64,000 bases of DNA from positions 744,001 to 808,000 of the forward strand of contig OX044352.1 in the NCBI GenBank assembly GCA_943846655.1. The letters are read 5' to 3'. The position numbers were made by a program, and so were the translations under genes. The DNA comes from Porticoccus sp002390525 (GTDB lineage: Bacteria > Pseudomonadota > Gammaproteobacteria > Pseudomonadales > Porticoccaceae). Under the pieces are notes generated by a model. That model had not been told where the DNA came from and searched no databases. It was given only the letters and a program-made list of their open reading frames with translations. Positions 1-9,686 of this stretch are shown here, in pieces (position 1 is the first letter of the stretch; every line of letters begins with the position of its first letter).

Positions 1-3000
1 ATCTGGCCGTCGGAGCCGGCGGTATTGGCTCAGTACGCCCAAATACCAATGGTGAAAGAGGCGGTCATCAATGGATAATAAACGGGACCCAAGGAGGCCA
101 TTCTACATTAGCTACAGCGTCAGGCACATTGACAGCCATTGGTGGTGGCTACGGAGGTACTGGTCCATGGAATCATACTCTTCAAGGACAGGGAGGAAGC
201 GGCGGTTCTGGAGGTGGTGCTGCTGGTTATAATGCAGGAAATAGTGGAAGAAATGGAGCGGGCACAGCGGGTCAAGGCTATGCGGGCGCGTCAGGTGATG
301 GCCACCATGCTTCAGGCGGTGGTGGTGGTGCTGGCGGTCCAGGATCAACTGGCCGCACTAATGGCGCTTCTAGTGGTGGGCCAGGGGTACAAAATTGTAT
401 CCTAGGAACCTGTTACTACTGGGGTGGCGGTGGCGGTGGCGCTGGCCATAATTGGCAGAGTGGCAGTGGTGGCATCGGTGGCGGCGGTAGCGGAGCCTCT
501 TATAATGGTAATGCTGGAGCTGGTGGTGTGGGTTTAAATAATGGCTCATCTGGTGGCAATGGTCGCAATGCACCGGGTGGACATGGAGGTGAAAATACTG
601 GCGGTGGCGGTGGTGGCGGCTCTCATTACAACGCTAACAATGAAGGGGGTAATGGTGGCTCAGGTATTATTGCTTTGTCTTATCAAAATATGCTAACTAT
701 TAATACAGGCAATGGTGCAATTGACTTGCAAGGCAATATTTTAGGAGCTGGTCTATCATTAACAACCAATCATGGGTTTAGTCAAATACAAGGTAATATT
801 TCTGGCGATATTGGTATCGTTAAATCTGGCACTGGCACACTTACTTTATCAGGAAATAATACATATTCAGGTAGCACAACACTTTCAGCTGGGATTATTG
901 CGATAGCATCAGCTACAGCAATTCCAGATGCCTCTTCAGTCATTTTAGATGCTGGGGCAACCTTGGATCTTTATGATTACTCGGTGTCTGTTGGCGCAAT
1001 CTCTGGTGATGGGTCAATCACTAATTCAGGCAATAGCACAGCAATATTAACTGTGGGTAGCTTGAATACCTCGACTACTTTTAATGGACTGATTGAAAAC
1101 GGTGTCGGAACACTAGGCATCACTAAGGTCGGCAGCGGCATACTCACATTGACCGGCACAAACACTTATTCTGCTAATACCACGATAACAGCAGGTTTAT
1201 TAGGGTTAGGATCGGCGGATGCGATTGGTAGTACTGGTGATATTATTTTTAATGGTGGAGGCCTTCAATACTCTGCATCTAATACTATTGATTATTCATC
1301 AGGTAGTCGCCTCGGCACTGGTTCTCAGAATTTCAATATTGATACAAACGGTCAAAACATCACGTGGTCAGGCAACCTCGTTACCACAGCCAGTAGCTTA
1401 ACTAAAACAGGAGTCGGAAATCTCACTTTAACAGGCACGATTGGCTCGACTGCCTTAGGTTTTGATCCAATGGATATGAATTTTTCTGGGGGAAATATCG
1501 TTTTATCCGGGACGGTTCACCCGATCTCATCTTTAATAATGGCAGCTGGAACAGCACTAAATGTTAGCAACGAATTAGATGTGATCGGTAGCTCATCCTT
1601 AGGTGGAGCGATAGTAACTTCTGGAATAACAAACTTTAGAGGACCTGTAACCTTGGTAGCTAACACTTCTGTGACTAGTAATAATAATTCTATCACACTA
1701 GGAGGCGCAACTAATGGTGAGTTCGAATTAATATTGAATGCAGGATCTGGTGCAGTAGCAATTGCCGATGTCGGTGACGTGACGCCAGTCTCTCGATTAG
1801 AGGTAACCTCCACTACAAGCATCACCTTAAATGGAAATATTACAACGGTGATGGGTTTAGCCGACGGTTGGTTATTCGAAAAGTTCAATGGTTATTTTCC
1901 AACTAATACTATGGGTTTTGCCACTGCAACACCAAAGATTATAAGAACTAATGAGATGACAGGTGCCACTGGGAGTGACACCTCAATGGTATATAGCGAG
2001 ATGCGAGTATGCCCAAGGAATGACTGTGATAGCAATTATACTTATCGCGTAACAGGGTATTTTATACCAACCAGTTCAGGGAATTGGAGTTTTTCATTTA
2101 ACGGAGATGATGGACACCTGCTGTACATGGGAACAGCGGGTCAAACGCTCTCTAGTTTTCAGTCTACTATAGAGTCAAACTCGTCTTGGAATCATGGATC
2201 TAAAAACTTCTTAACTGGTAATACCGGCTGTTGTGGTACTCAAACTGGAACTAGAGCTCTTGTACAAGGTGCAATGTACCCAATTTACGCATCAATGGGA
2301 GAGGGCGGCGGCGGCGATTATTTCAATATCAGGCTTCGTAGGCCAGATGGTTCATATATAAATGGAGGTCAGGGTAACAGCTCCTATGGGACAGGACTTT
2401 ACTTTACACCTGGTGGCGCAGGAGGAGCATCTACTAGAGCTGGGGCTTACTTCACCGGTAATGTAGTGCTTAATTCGGATGTCACTATAACTAGCCCTAA
2501 TGCTACTGCCACCATTTCAGGAAACATAGCTGGGCAATCAGCCAATGAAAATTTGATAGTTAATACAGGCGCATTTACTGCAGGAAATATCTCTGGGTTA
2601 GCTTCTACAGATATGCGTACAACTAATGCAACGATTGGGGATATCAGCAGTGTATCTTCTGCAACTTTTTCAGGAACTATTAATGGCGCTAATTTGACTA
2701 GTATCGATAATGTTATTTTTAATGTAACGAATATGTCGGTAACTTCGATCAATATTAATAATACACTAACAATTAATAGTGAAGGAGATCTTGCATTAGC
2801 TAGTCCGATTTCAGGAACCGGTAAATTAATTAAATTAGGCGCCAGCTCATTAAACCTCAGTGGAACTAATACATTTTCAGGAGGTGTGGATTTAAATAGT
2901 GGCACTCTAGTCTTAGGCTCAATAGACGCTATTGGTAGTTCAGGTAACATTTCAATGCTGGGTGGTACATTAAAATACACTGTTTCAAATACAACAGATT

Positions 3001-6000
3001 ATAGTGCGCGCTTTAGCACAGTTGATAATCAAGTCTTTAAATTTGATACTAATGGTCAAGCCATATCTATGTCTGGAAATATCATTAGTAGTGGTGGGAC
3101 ACTTGAAAAACTGGGCAGTAATAGACTTTCCCTATCAGGTACAAATACCTTCACAGGTAACACAACCATAACTGCTGGGGATCTTTATCTTAATTCTGCC
3201 GGTGCTCTGACATCAACAAATAATATAATATTTTCCGGATCCGGACGAATATGGCATACCGCCAATAATAACGAAGACTATTCTAGTCGTTTTACTAGTG
3301 CGGCAAATCAAGCTATAAAAATTTTTATAGATGAAGGGGTAACTGTCACTTGGAGTAATGGTATTGCTGGTAATGGCACTACATTTACCAAAGAAGGTGC
3401 CGGCTCATTAATCATGAATGGTTCAAGTAACAACACTGGTTTTACGCGACTAAACGATGGAAAAATTTATCTGGGCCGAAACAATACCTTTAGTACAAAC
3501 TCCAGAATAATTCTCGCAGGTAACGCAGCGAAGTATATAGACCTCGGTGGTTACTCTCAGTCATGGCTGTCATTAGAGGGTAGCTCCACGGTTAAAAATT
3601 CTTCTGCATCAAATGCTATATTAACTATAACAGGCACATCAACCACTACTTTTAGTGGATATCTACAAGAGGATGCAAGTGGAACAATATCATTAGTTAA
3701 ATCTGGCTCTGGGGAACTCAATCTAACTGGAAGACTGCAAAATTTTAGCGGTGACATTACGATAAATGCCGGTATATTGTCTGCAGGCAATGCCTTTGCT
3801 GATGGCTTTGGTGATGGAAATATTATCTTTAACGGCGGCATACTCAAGTACACAAATAACACTAATGACTTCTCATCTCGGATCAGTAATGCTTCTCAAG
3901 CGATAAAAGTAGATACCAATGGACAAAATGTAATCTGGACCACTGATTTATTCAATTCTTCTAGTTCTCTCACAAAGTCTGGAACAGGTACTTTTACGAT
4001 ATCAGGTACTATTGGTATCAATAACTCAGATTCAAATGCACCTGGCTATAATGCAGCTTTCGTACCATTAAATTTATCAGTAACAGGCGGCACATTATCG
4101 CTTCCAGGTACTGTCGTATCGATGGGAGATATTAGTCTTCAAGGTGGTAGTCTAAATTGCCCTGGTTGCCCATCCCTTGGAAATTTTGTTGCTTCACAGG
4201 GAGCGACTGTAAACTTTAGTAGCGCTATATTTGACTCCCTTACGCTAGCCTCAAATGTAGTAATGACAGCAAACAGTATATTAGTGTATAACACATCAAG
4301 TATAGGCGGCTCTATCACTACTACTGGTCCAATGACATTTGGAGGAGCCGTTACTTTAGTTGCACCAACCACATTAACTTCGACTAATAATCCTATCGCA
4401 TTTAACTCCACTGTAGATGGATTTACTTCTCTCACCATCAATGCTGGATCAAGTACGGTTGCCTTTCTTGGTGCAGTGGGCGGAAACACTAATCTTTCAG
4501 GTTTAACTGTTACAGCACAGGCAGGCATTATATTAAATAATATCTCTATCATGGGGCTTTCTGATGGACTATTATTTGAAAAGTTTGATGGCAATCATGC
4601 GAATGATGTAAGGAGATTGATCGGAAGATCTCAACAGGTAGTGAGATCTACGGAAATAGTCGGCGCTCCGGGTAATCAGCAGGGTCAAATTCATAATGGG
4701 ATAGATATATGTCGAAGTGGTAATTGTGATGAAACATACACTTATCGCATTACAGGTTATTTTATGCCTCAACAAACCGGTACACATAGATTTTATATGT
4801 ATGGCGATGATCAGAATTATTTATACCTCGGAACTGCCGGGCAAAGCTTATCCGATTATCAAAGTTACGTAGAAAGTGTTGCGAGTTATAACAAAACTGG
4901 TTTAGTTGTTGCACAAACAGGTTGTTGTAGTTGGAGAAATGGTTCAAGAAATTTAATTGCGGGTGAATTATATCCTTTATATACAGTGTTTATGGAGGGC
5001 GGCGGCGGTGATTATCTAAGAATGTATTGGTATAACCCTGATAATAGCCGCCCGCCTTTTATGAGCGGATCCAGCCAAGCATCAAATGGTCAGGGTTACT
5101 TCTTTAATCTGGCTGGGGCTGGAGGTGGAGGTGGAGGTGGCTTAAGTGGTGTCACCTTAAATGGTCCAGTAACTATTAATCAAGACACGACTATCAATAG
5201 TAGTCGATCCCCAGTTGTGATCAACGGTGATATCATAAGTAGTGCAACTCCTCGAAGCTTAAGTATTATCGCAGATAGCGTTACTGCTGACGGGTTTGAT
5301 GGCTTATCAGGATTATCTCTAAACCTAGCTAAAGATAGCTCTATTGATGGAGTAATTAGCGGGGCAGCCACCAACTTAACTAAGTTAGGTGATGGTGATT
5401 TATCGTTGACTGCCGCCAATACTTTTAGTGGATCAACCGTCATTAGCGCTGGTTCCTTAACGGTTAATCAAGCAGATGTTTATAACGGTGAAGTTTTATT
5501 AAGAACAAACGCAGGTACACTTGGTTCTAGTCTCAACACATTGTCTCTTTCCGGTGGTAAGTTACAACTCGACAGCGCTGATTTAACGCTTTATGACTTG
5601 TATATGAATGCCAATAGCGAGATTAACGGTATTGGTAGCAGTGCATCAACTTTAACATTGCCAGTAGCCACAGTAGGAACTGAAGCAGTTCCGAGTGTTG
5701 CCACCAGTTTTACTCTCGGAGGCACTATTAATATGACTGGATCTGTAGATATACAGGGGCCTGTTACGTTAAGTGGTGATACTTCGATTAGCTCAAGTAA
5801 CAGTGCGATTACATTCGGAAATGTAGGTACAGTGGCTGGTGGGGGATTTAGTTTATTACTGAATTCTGGTTCAGCAATGACGTCGCTGAATGCTGATATT
5901 AGTAATATAAATAATTTCAGTAGTTTGGGTGTAACTTCGACAAAACTTACCACGCTTAACACCAATGGCACCCAACAGTTTGGAGCACTTACTTTACTCG

Positions 6001-8915
6001 GTGGTCTCGATTTGACAGCTATGAATAGTAATATCACATTTGATTCAACTATAAATGGAATATTCCAGCTCACCACCAATACTGGAACGGCTACTTCTTA
6101 CTTCATGGGCGCAGTTGGAACTGATGAAGCAGCATCTACATTAACCTCGTTGCAGGTTACAGGACCCGCTTACATTGCTGGAAATATTAGTACGTCGGGT
6201 GACCTTTCATTTTCATCAAATATCAGTATAACTGGCAGTCGGTCCCTGCAAAGCTTTAATGGGAATATAAGTGTTGGCGGAAACATTACTGCAGTCGGTA
6301 GTGCCACTATGGCCTTATTAGGTAATGGCGCATATTTATTTAATGGAGAATCGTTTAACGCCCTGAGTAATGCTACGGAAGCACTTGGGGTTGGGCTCGT
6401 TTATAATAGTGGATCCAACCTATATAGTTGGACAGCTGCTTCTTCTTCAGCAGAGGTTTTATTGGTTGCTGGCGGCGGCGGCGGCGGTAAAGACATGGGT
6501 GGCGGTGGCGGTGGCGGTGGCGTCATCGCTCAAAATGTAACATTTAACCCCGGGGGTGCATACCAAATAGCCGTCGGAGCCGGCGGTATCGGCTCAGTAC
6601 GCCCTAATACCAATGGTGAAAATGGTGGTCATCAATACCGAATCAATGCGACCCAAGGAGGCCATTCTACATTAGCCACAGCGTCAGGCACATTGACAGC
6701 CATCGGAGGCGGCTACGGGGGTACAGGTCCATGGAGCCACACGCTTCAAGGGCAGGCTGGAAGTGGCGGCTCTGGTGGAGGAGCTTCTGGGTATCAAGCA
6801 CAGTACAGCGGAAGAAATGGAGCGGGCACAGCGGGTCAAGGTTATGCGGGCGCATCAGGTGCTGGCAGCCATGTCGCTGGCGGTGGTGGCGGTGCTGGTG
6901 GACCGGGATCTACTGGGCGTTCACATGGTTCTGCCACAGGTGGACCTGGGGTACAAAATTGTATCCTTGGAACTTGTTATTACTGGGGCGGTGGTGGTGG
7001 TGGCTCAAGCTACTCATATAATGGTGGTAATGGTGGTATCGGTGGTGGTGGTGGTGGTGCTGTTGGCGTTACAACCGGTGGCGCTGGCCTAAATAACGGC
7101 TCCCCTGGCGGCGGCGGGAACATCAATCAGCAAACTAATAGACCAGGTGGGCACGGTGGTGCCAATACTGGTGGTGGTGGTGGTGGTGGTTCACATTATC
7201 GGGGCAATAATGAGGGAGGCAATGGTGGTTCAGGTATTGTTGCAATTAAATATGTAACTAATAACAGTATTGAGTTGAGAGCAAGTAACGGACAAGTTAA
7301 CCTTCCCGATACCTTAGTCTTGTCTAATCTATCTACTTTTAACGTAGTTGAGAAAACTGTAAGAGATTATAACTTTACAGGTGGCCTAACTCTCATCAAC
7401 ACCCCATTTAACCTAGTTAATCAAAGACTAACTGCTGGTAGCTTGAATATTGATAGTGGCTCATCGATAACCAACAGTTCTGGTTTTGCTTCAGTTGAAG
7501 TTAATGGTGCAAGCATCATTGCTGGATCAATCACTACTAGCGATGCTACAAATCAGTTCTCCAAGGATGACCCTGTACTTCTTGCTAGAGAAAATGACTA
7601 TCAAGCTTCAATAATTGAAAATCCTGAGCTTATAGAAAATGGTCGTGTAACCTATACTCAAGCAGAATGGGGGCAATTTTATGGCGGCTCAATGACTATT
7701 AAGGGCGATACTATCCTTACCAGTAACGGGCAAAACATCCAACTAAGCTCTATTACAGGTCATAATACAGGTAGCTATAATCTCACTGTAAATGCGGGTC
7801 AAGGTTGGGTGGTACTTAATGGCGAAATTGGTGCAAAAGCAACAATAGTAACAGGCAATGCAGCGGTCTCCTTGTTAAATGAAAATAGGGATGTTTATTT
7901 TGGCAACATGAATTATCTTACTGAGTCAATGTATGCTAATAACCAAATCGGTAATATAGCAATTACAGGAAATGAAATTTTCATTCGGGATGATATTACA
8001 ACCTATCTAAATCAAACTTATACAGGCCATGTCCAAATTGGTAATAACGGCACTATGATTAACGGTGTACTTAAAAAGAACGTATCATTGATGTCGGTCG
8101 ATCCAACGATTAGTTTCGTTGGTCGATCCATTCTCTATGCAGATACCGAGCTTGGCCAGGTAATTTATAAAGAGTCTGTAGAAAAATATTCTTTTGATGA
8201 CGAATTTTCAACTCCAACTCATAGCCTCTCTTTGGCTGCCAAGGGAGCATGTTGGGTAAGTGGAGGTGCTATAGTTGCATGTCAAAATGATGGCAGAGGA
8301 AACATCTATAAAGGACTCGATGAAAATGGAGAGGACAAAGCTTTTTATAATGCTTTGAGACCTTTAGCAAGCCTGTCTGAGGATAATATAACTATGCTGT
8401 TCCCCAGAGGTATAATTAATAATAATATTAATATTAACCAACTTAGTATTCCTCAGGGATCTATAACTAACGGTGCAGGATCAGTTTCTTCTGAGTCAAT
8501 CGCATATAGTGGGGCACTCAGTCAAAATGCCTTTGAATCAGGACCACCGCCAAAGGCCCCACAACTGAATTTAGGTGGCAAGAAAGGCGGCTTTGCCCGA
8601 GCGATCTCCAATGCATCAAAAATTAGCGGGGCAGGGGTGCTTGGTGGTCAAATTAGTCGTGCTAAGTCATCTAGCCCAGTTAAAGTGATGAATTTAGAAT
8701 ATACAGGTGATGTACTTATTGGTGAAGTGCGCTCAAGTTTTAGCGAAGAGGGTTTTGATAACGTCATTTTTTCTTCTGACTCAAAAGGCGATAAGTCCTC
8801 GAAAAAAGATAGTTCTAAAATGCAAAACGGTTCTGTTAAAGATAAAAGATTTTCTGTGGGATCTGATATTGACAGTAATGACACAAACGATGATGAAGAT
8901 GAAACTTCAGACTAA
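1..8915 (+). CDS. Giant repetitive exoprotein (Gly-rich, PA14 and autotransporter-type beta repeats), 5' partial
   Basis: The frame is open from base 3 at the left edge, so the N-terminus and any signal or TPS domain lie outside the window; at least 2970 codons are present. In order: a Gly-rich domain (3-690); autotransporter-type beta-strand repeats of the form GTLTLSGNNTYSGSTTLSAG (near 824, 1132, 2840, 3113, 3397, 3706 and 5390); a PA14-like domain (about 1845-2430, with GDDGHLLYMG); a second PA14-like domain (about 4545-5135, with GDDQNYLYLG); a second Gly-rich domain (about 6465-7250); then a non-repetitive C-terminal part ending in a Ser/Asp/Glu-rich tail. No C-terminal beta-barrel is visible, so it is not a classical autotransporter; two-partner or another secretion route is inferred. 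It is probably a surface adhesin or carbohydrate binder, since PA14 domains often bind glycans. Conserved Cys pairs recur. A tonB-exbB-exbD set follows 59 bp downstream on the same strand. Confidence 0.85.
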   Translation, partial: LAVGAGGIGSVRPNTNGERGGHQWIINGTQGGHSTLATASGTLTAIGGGYGGTGPWNHTLQGQGGSGGSGGGAAGYNAGNSGRNGAGTAGQGYAGASGDGHHASGGGGGAGGPGSTGRTNGASSGGPGVQNCILGTCYYWGGGGGGAGHNWQSGSGGIGGGGSGASYNGNAGAGGVGLNNGSSGGNGRNAPGGHGGENTGGGGGGGSHYNANNEGGNGGSGIIALSYQNMLTINTGNGAIDLQGNILGAGLSLTTNHGFSQIQGNISGDIGIVKSGTGTLTLSGNNTYSGSTTLSAGIIAIASATAIPDASSVILDAGATLDLYDYSVSVGAISGDGSITNSGNSTAILTVGSLNTSTTFNGLIENGVGTLGITKVGSGILTLTGTNTYSANTTITAGLLGLGSADAIGSTGDIIFNGGGLQYSASNTIDYSSGSRLGTGSQNFNIDTNGQNITWSGNLVTTASSLTKTGVGNLTLTGTIGSTALGFDPMDMNFSGGNIVLSGTVHPISSLIMAAGTALNVSNELDVIGSSSLGGAIVTSGITNFRGPVTLVANTSVTSNNNSITLGGATNGEFELILNAGSGAVAIADVGDVTPVSRLEVTSTTSITLNGNITTVMGLADGWLFEKFNGYFPTNTMGFATATPKIIRTNEMTGATGSDTSMVYSEMRVCPRNDCDSNYTYRVTGYFIPTSSGNWSFSFNGDDGHLLYMGTAGQTLSSFQSTIESNSSWNHGSKNFLTGNTGCCGTQTGTRALVQGAMYPIYASMGEGGGGDYFNIRLRRPDGSYINGGQGNSSYGTGLYFTPGGAGGASTRAGAYFTGNVVLNSDVTITSPNATATISGNIAGQSANENLIVNTGAFTAGNISGLASTDMRTTNATIGDISSVSSATFSGTINGANLTSIDNVIFNVTNMSVTSININNTLTINSEGDLALASPISGTGKLIKLGASSLNLSGTNTFSGGVDLNSGTLVLGSIDAIGSSGNISMLGGTLKYTVSNTTDYSARFSTVDNQVFKFDTNGQAISMSGNIISSGGTLEKLGSNRLSLSGTNTFTGNTTITAGDLYLNSAGALTSTNNIIFSGSGRIWHTANNNEDYSSRFTSAANQAIKIFIDEGVTVTWSNGIAGNGTTFTKEGAGSLIMNGSSNNTGFTRLNDGKIYLGRNNTFSTNSRIILAGNAAKYIDLGGYSQSWLSLEGSSTVKNSSASNAILTITGTSTTTFSGYLQEDASGTISLVKSGSGELNLTGRLQNFSGDITINAGILSAGNAFADGFGDGNIIFNGGILKYTNNTNDFSSRISNASQAIKVDTNGQNVIWTTDLFNSSSSLTKSGTGTFTISGTIGINNSDSNAPGYNAAFVPLNLSVTGGTLSLPGTVVSMGDISLQGGSLNCPGCPSLGNFVASQGATVNFSSAIFDSLTLASNVVMTANSILVYNTSSIGGSITTTGPMTFGGAVTLVAPTTLTSTNNPIAFNSTVDGFTSLTINAGSSTVAFLGAVGGNTNLSGLTVTAQAGIILNNISIMGLSDGLLFEKFDGNHANDVRRLIGRSQQVVRSTEIVGAPGNQQGQIHNGIDICRSGNCDETYTYRITGYFMPQQTGTHRFYMYGDDQNYLYLGTAGQSLSDYQSYVESVASYNKTGLVVAQTGCCSWRNGSRNLIAGELYPLYTVFMEGGGGDYLRMYWYNPDNSRPPFMSGSSQASNGQGYFFNLAGAGGGGGGGLSGVTLNGPVTINQDTTINSSRSPVVINGDIISSATPRSLSIIADSVTADGFDGLSGLSLNLAKDSSIDGVISGAATNLTKLGDGDLSLTAANTFSGSTVISAGSLTVNQADVYNGEVLLRTNAGTLGSSLNTLSLSGGKLQLDSADLTLYDLYMNANSEINGIGSSASTLTLPVATVGTEAVPSVATSFTLGGTINMTGSVDIQGPVTLSGDTSISSSNSAITFGNVGTVAGGGFSLLLNSGSAMTSLNADISNINNFSSLGVTSTKLTTLNTNGTQQFGALTLLGGLDLTAMNSNITFDSTINGIFQLTTNTGTATSYFMGAVGTDEAASTLTSLQVTGPAYIAGNISTSGDLSFSSNISITGSRSLQSFNGNISVGGNITAVGSATMALLGNGAYLFNGESFNALSNATEALGVGLVYNSGSNLYSWTAASSSAEVLLVAGGGGGGKDMGGGGGGGGVIAQNVTFNPGGAYQIAVGAGGIGSVRPNTNGENGGHQYRINATQGGHSTLATASGTLTAIGGGYGGTGPWSHTLQGQAGSGGSGGGASGYQAQYSGRNGAGTAGQGYAGASGAGSHVAGGGGGAGGPGSTGRSHGSATGGPGVQNCILGTCYYWGGGGGGSSYSYNGGNGGIGGGGGGAVGVTTGGAGLNNGSPGGGGNINQQTNRPGGHGGANTGGGGGGGSHYRGNNEGGNGGSGIVAIKYVTNNSIELRASNGQVNLPDTLVLSNLSTFNVVEKTVRDYNFTGGLTLINTPFNLVNQRLTAGSLNIDSGSSITNSSGFASVEVNGASIIAGSITTSDATNQFSKDDPVLLARENDYQASIIENPELIENGRVTYTQAEWGQFYGGSMTIKGDTILTSNGQNIQLSSITGHNTGSYNLTVNAGQGWVVLNGEIGAKATIVTGNAAVSLLNENRDVYFGNMNYLTESMYANNQIGNIAITGNEIFIRDDITTYLNQTYTGHVQIGNNGTMINGVLKKNVSLMSVDPTISFVGRSILYADTELGQVIYKESVEKYSFDDEFSTPTHSLSLAAKGACWVSGGAIVACQNDGRGNIYKGLDENGEDKAFYNALRPLASLSEDNITMLFPRGIINNNININQLSIPQGSITNGAGSVSSESIAYSGALSQNAFESGPPPKAPQLNLGGKKGGFARAISNASKISGAGVLGGQISRAKSSSPVKVMNLEYTGDVLIGEVRSSFSEEGFDNVIFSSDSKGDKSSKKDSSKMQNGSVKDKRFSVGSDIDSNDTNDDEDETSD
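3..690 (+). repeat. Gly-rich domain, copy 1 of an intragenic duplication
   Basis: This segment matches 6567-7260 of the same gene at both DNA and protein level. Over the first roughly 400 bases the two copies align without a gap at an offset of 6564 bases, with identical runs such as the stretch around 250-275 versus 6814-6839. The net offset is 6570 by the end. Both keep the Cys pair in NCILGTCYYWGGGG. Confidence 0.85.
6465..7260 (+). repeat. Gly-rich domain, copy 2 of an intragenic duplication
   Basis: This is the second copy of the Gly-rich module. It is more complete at its left end, with LLVAGGGGGGK and two long glycine runs encoded by GGT/GGC triplets. It is nearly identical to bases 3-690. 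The triplet runs (for example 7028-7060 and 7170-7190) could vary in length without breaking the frame. Confidence 0.85.
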
Positions 8916-8924
8916 TTTAATTTA

Positions 8925-8944
8925 GTTGTTGATTATTCAACAAC
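8925..8944 (+). other. Perfect 8-bp stem hairpin between exoprotein and tonB
   Basis: GTTGTTGA (8925-8932), loop TTAT, TCAACAAC (8937-8944). It sits 10 bases after the exoprotein stop and 30 bases before tonB. There is no T-tract after it, so it is a poor intrinsic terminator. It may be an RNA-processing or 3'-protecting element separating two differently expressed messages. Confidence 0.5.
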
Positions 8945-8974
8945 GATAATCCAGTTAATTATTGATAATCATAT

Positions 8975-9667
8975 ATGCTAGCAAAACTAAAACAATACTT
9001 AAGCCGATTTGATATTAAAGATGCGCTGGTTTTATCGATACTAATTCATGGCGTACTCATTACTGATCTTTTGATTATAAAATTTGATGAAGCGGAAAAA
9101 AGCAAAGAATCTTTAGACTTTGAGGCTGTTTTGTTGTCAAAAAATATTCCAGAGCCTATTCCTCCTGCAGAAGAACAATCATCTGAAAAGCCTGAATCAG
9201 AAGTTATAGAGGAAATCGAATCAGAAGTACCAGAAGAGAACAGTGTGCCTGTAAAGAAAGAAATAACTCCCACTGAACCTGAACAAGCACGACAAGAGCA
9301 AGAATCCTCAGTGTCAGCTCCAGAACCAGCTGAGGTGCCTGAAATAGGAGAAGATGACTCAAGAAATGCTGGCTTAATAGCACTTGATGACTTTAGTCGT
9401 GAATTGGCCATCCATATTGCAAAGTACAAAAAATTCCCGAGAATTGCCCAAAGTAGAGGATGGCAAGGAGAAGTTGTTTTACAAGTTAAGTTGACAGGGC
9501 AGGGTAAACTAATTTCAAAAATCCTGAGAAAATCAAGTGGATTTAGAATTTTAGATCAAGAGGGTTTAAGTATGATAGATAGAGCTATACCTTTTCCAGC
9601 ACCCCCAAGTATATTGAATGGAAGAACATTCACAATTTTAGTGCCAATTAAATTTACGTTGCTTTAA
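8975..9667 (+). CDS. TonB-like energy transducer
   Basis: A 230-residue TonB-family protein that would carry the proton-motive force from an ExbB-ExbD motor to an outer-membrane partner. There is one N-terminal membrane segment (about residues 17-38) containing SILIHG, which keeps the S-x3-H spacing of TonB. A Glu/Pro-rich periplasmic spacer follows (about 60-125), then a C-terminal TonB fold (about 140-230, with YPR-equivalent KFPRIAQSRGWQGEVVLQV). It starts at ATG without a clear Shine-Dalgarno sequence. It is followed by exbB after 19 bases. Its position directly after the giant exoprotein suggests it serves export or surface display of that protein, or an unseen partner upstream; this is inference. 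Confidence 0.85.
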   Translation: MLAKLKQYLSRFDIKDALVLSILIHGVLITDLLIIKFDEAEKSKESLDFEAVLLSKNIPEPIPPAEEQSSEKPESEVIEEIESEVPEENSVPVKKEITPTEPEQARQEQESSVSAPEPAEVPEIGEDDSRNAGLIALDDFSRELAIHIAKYKKFPRIAQSRGWQGEVVLQVKLTGQGKLISKILRKSSGFRILDQEGLSMIDRAIPFPAPPSILNGRTFTILVPIKFTLL

Positions 9668-9686
9668 CTTTATTAGGAGAAAAAAC

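Noticed and set aside
5743..5756. CTGT-AGATAT-ACAG palindrome resembling a LexA box
   Set aside because: The spacer is 6 bases instead of 8 and it lies inside the exoprotein coding sequence, far from any start.
2447..6079. Several minus-strand ORFs of 100-177 codons inside the exoprotein gene
   Set aside because: They mirror the repeat structure of the sense strand and lack ribosome-binding sites or recognisable motifs.
6731..7092. Two plus-strand ORFs rich in Trp or Val
   Set aside because: They are alternate-frame readings of the GGN glycine runs of the exoprotein and have no ribosome-binding site or separate logic.
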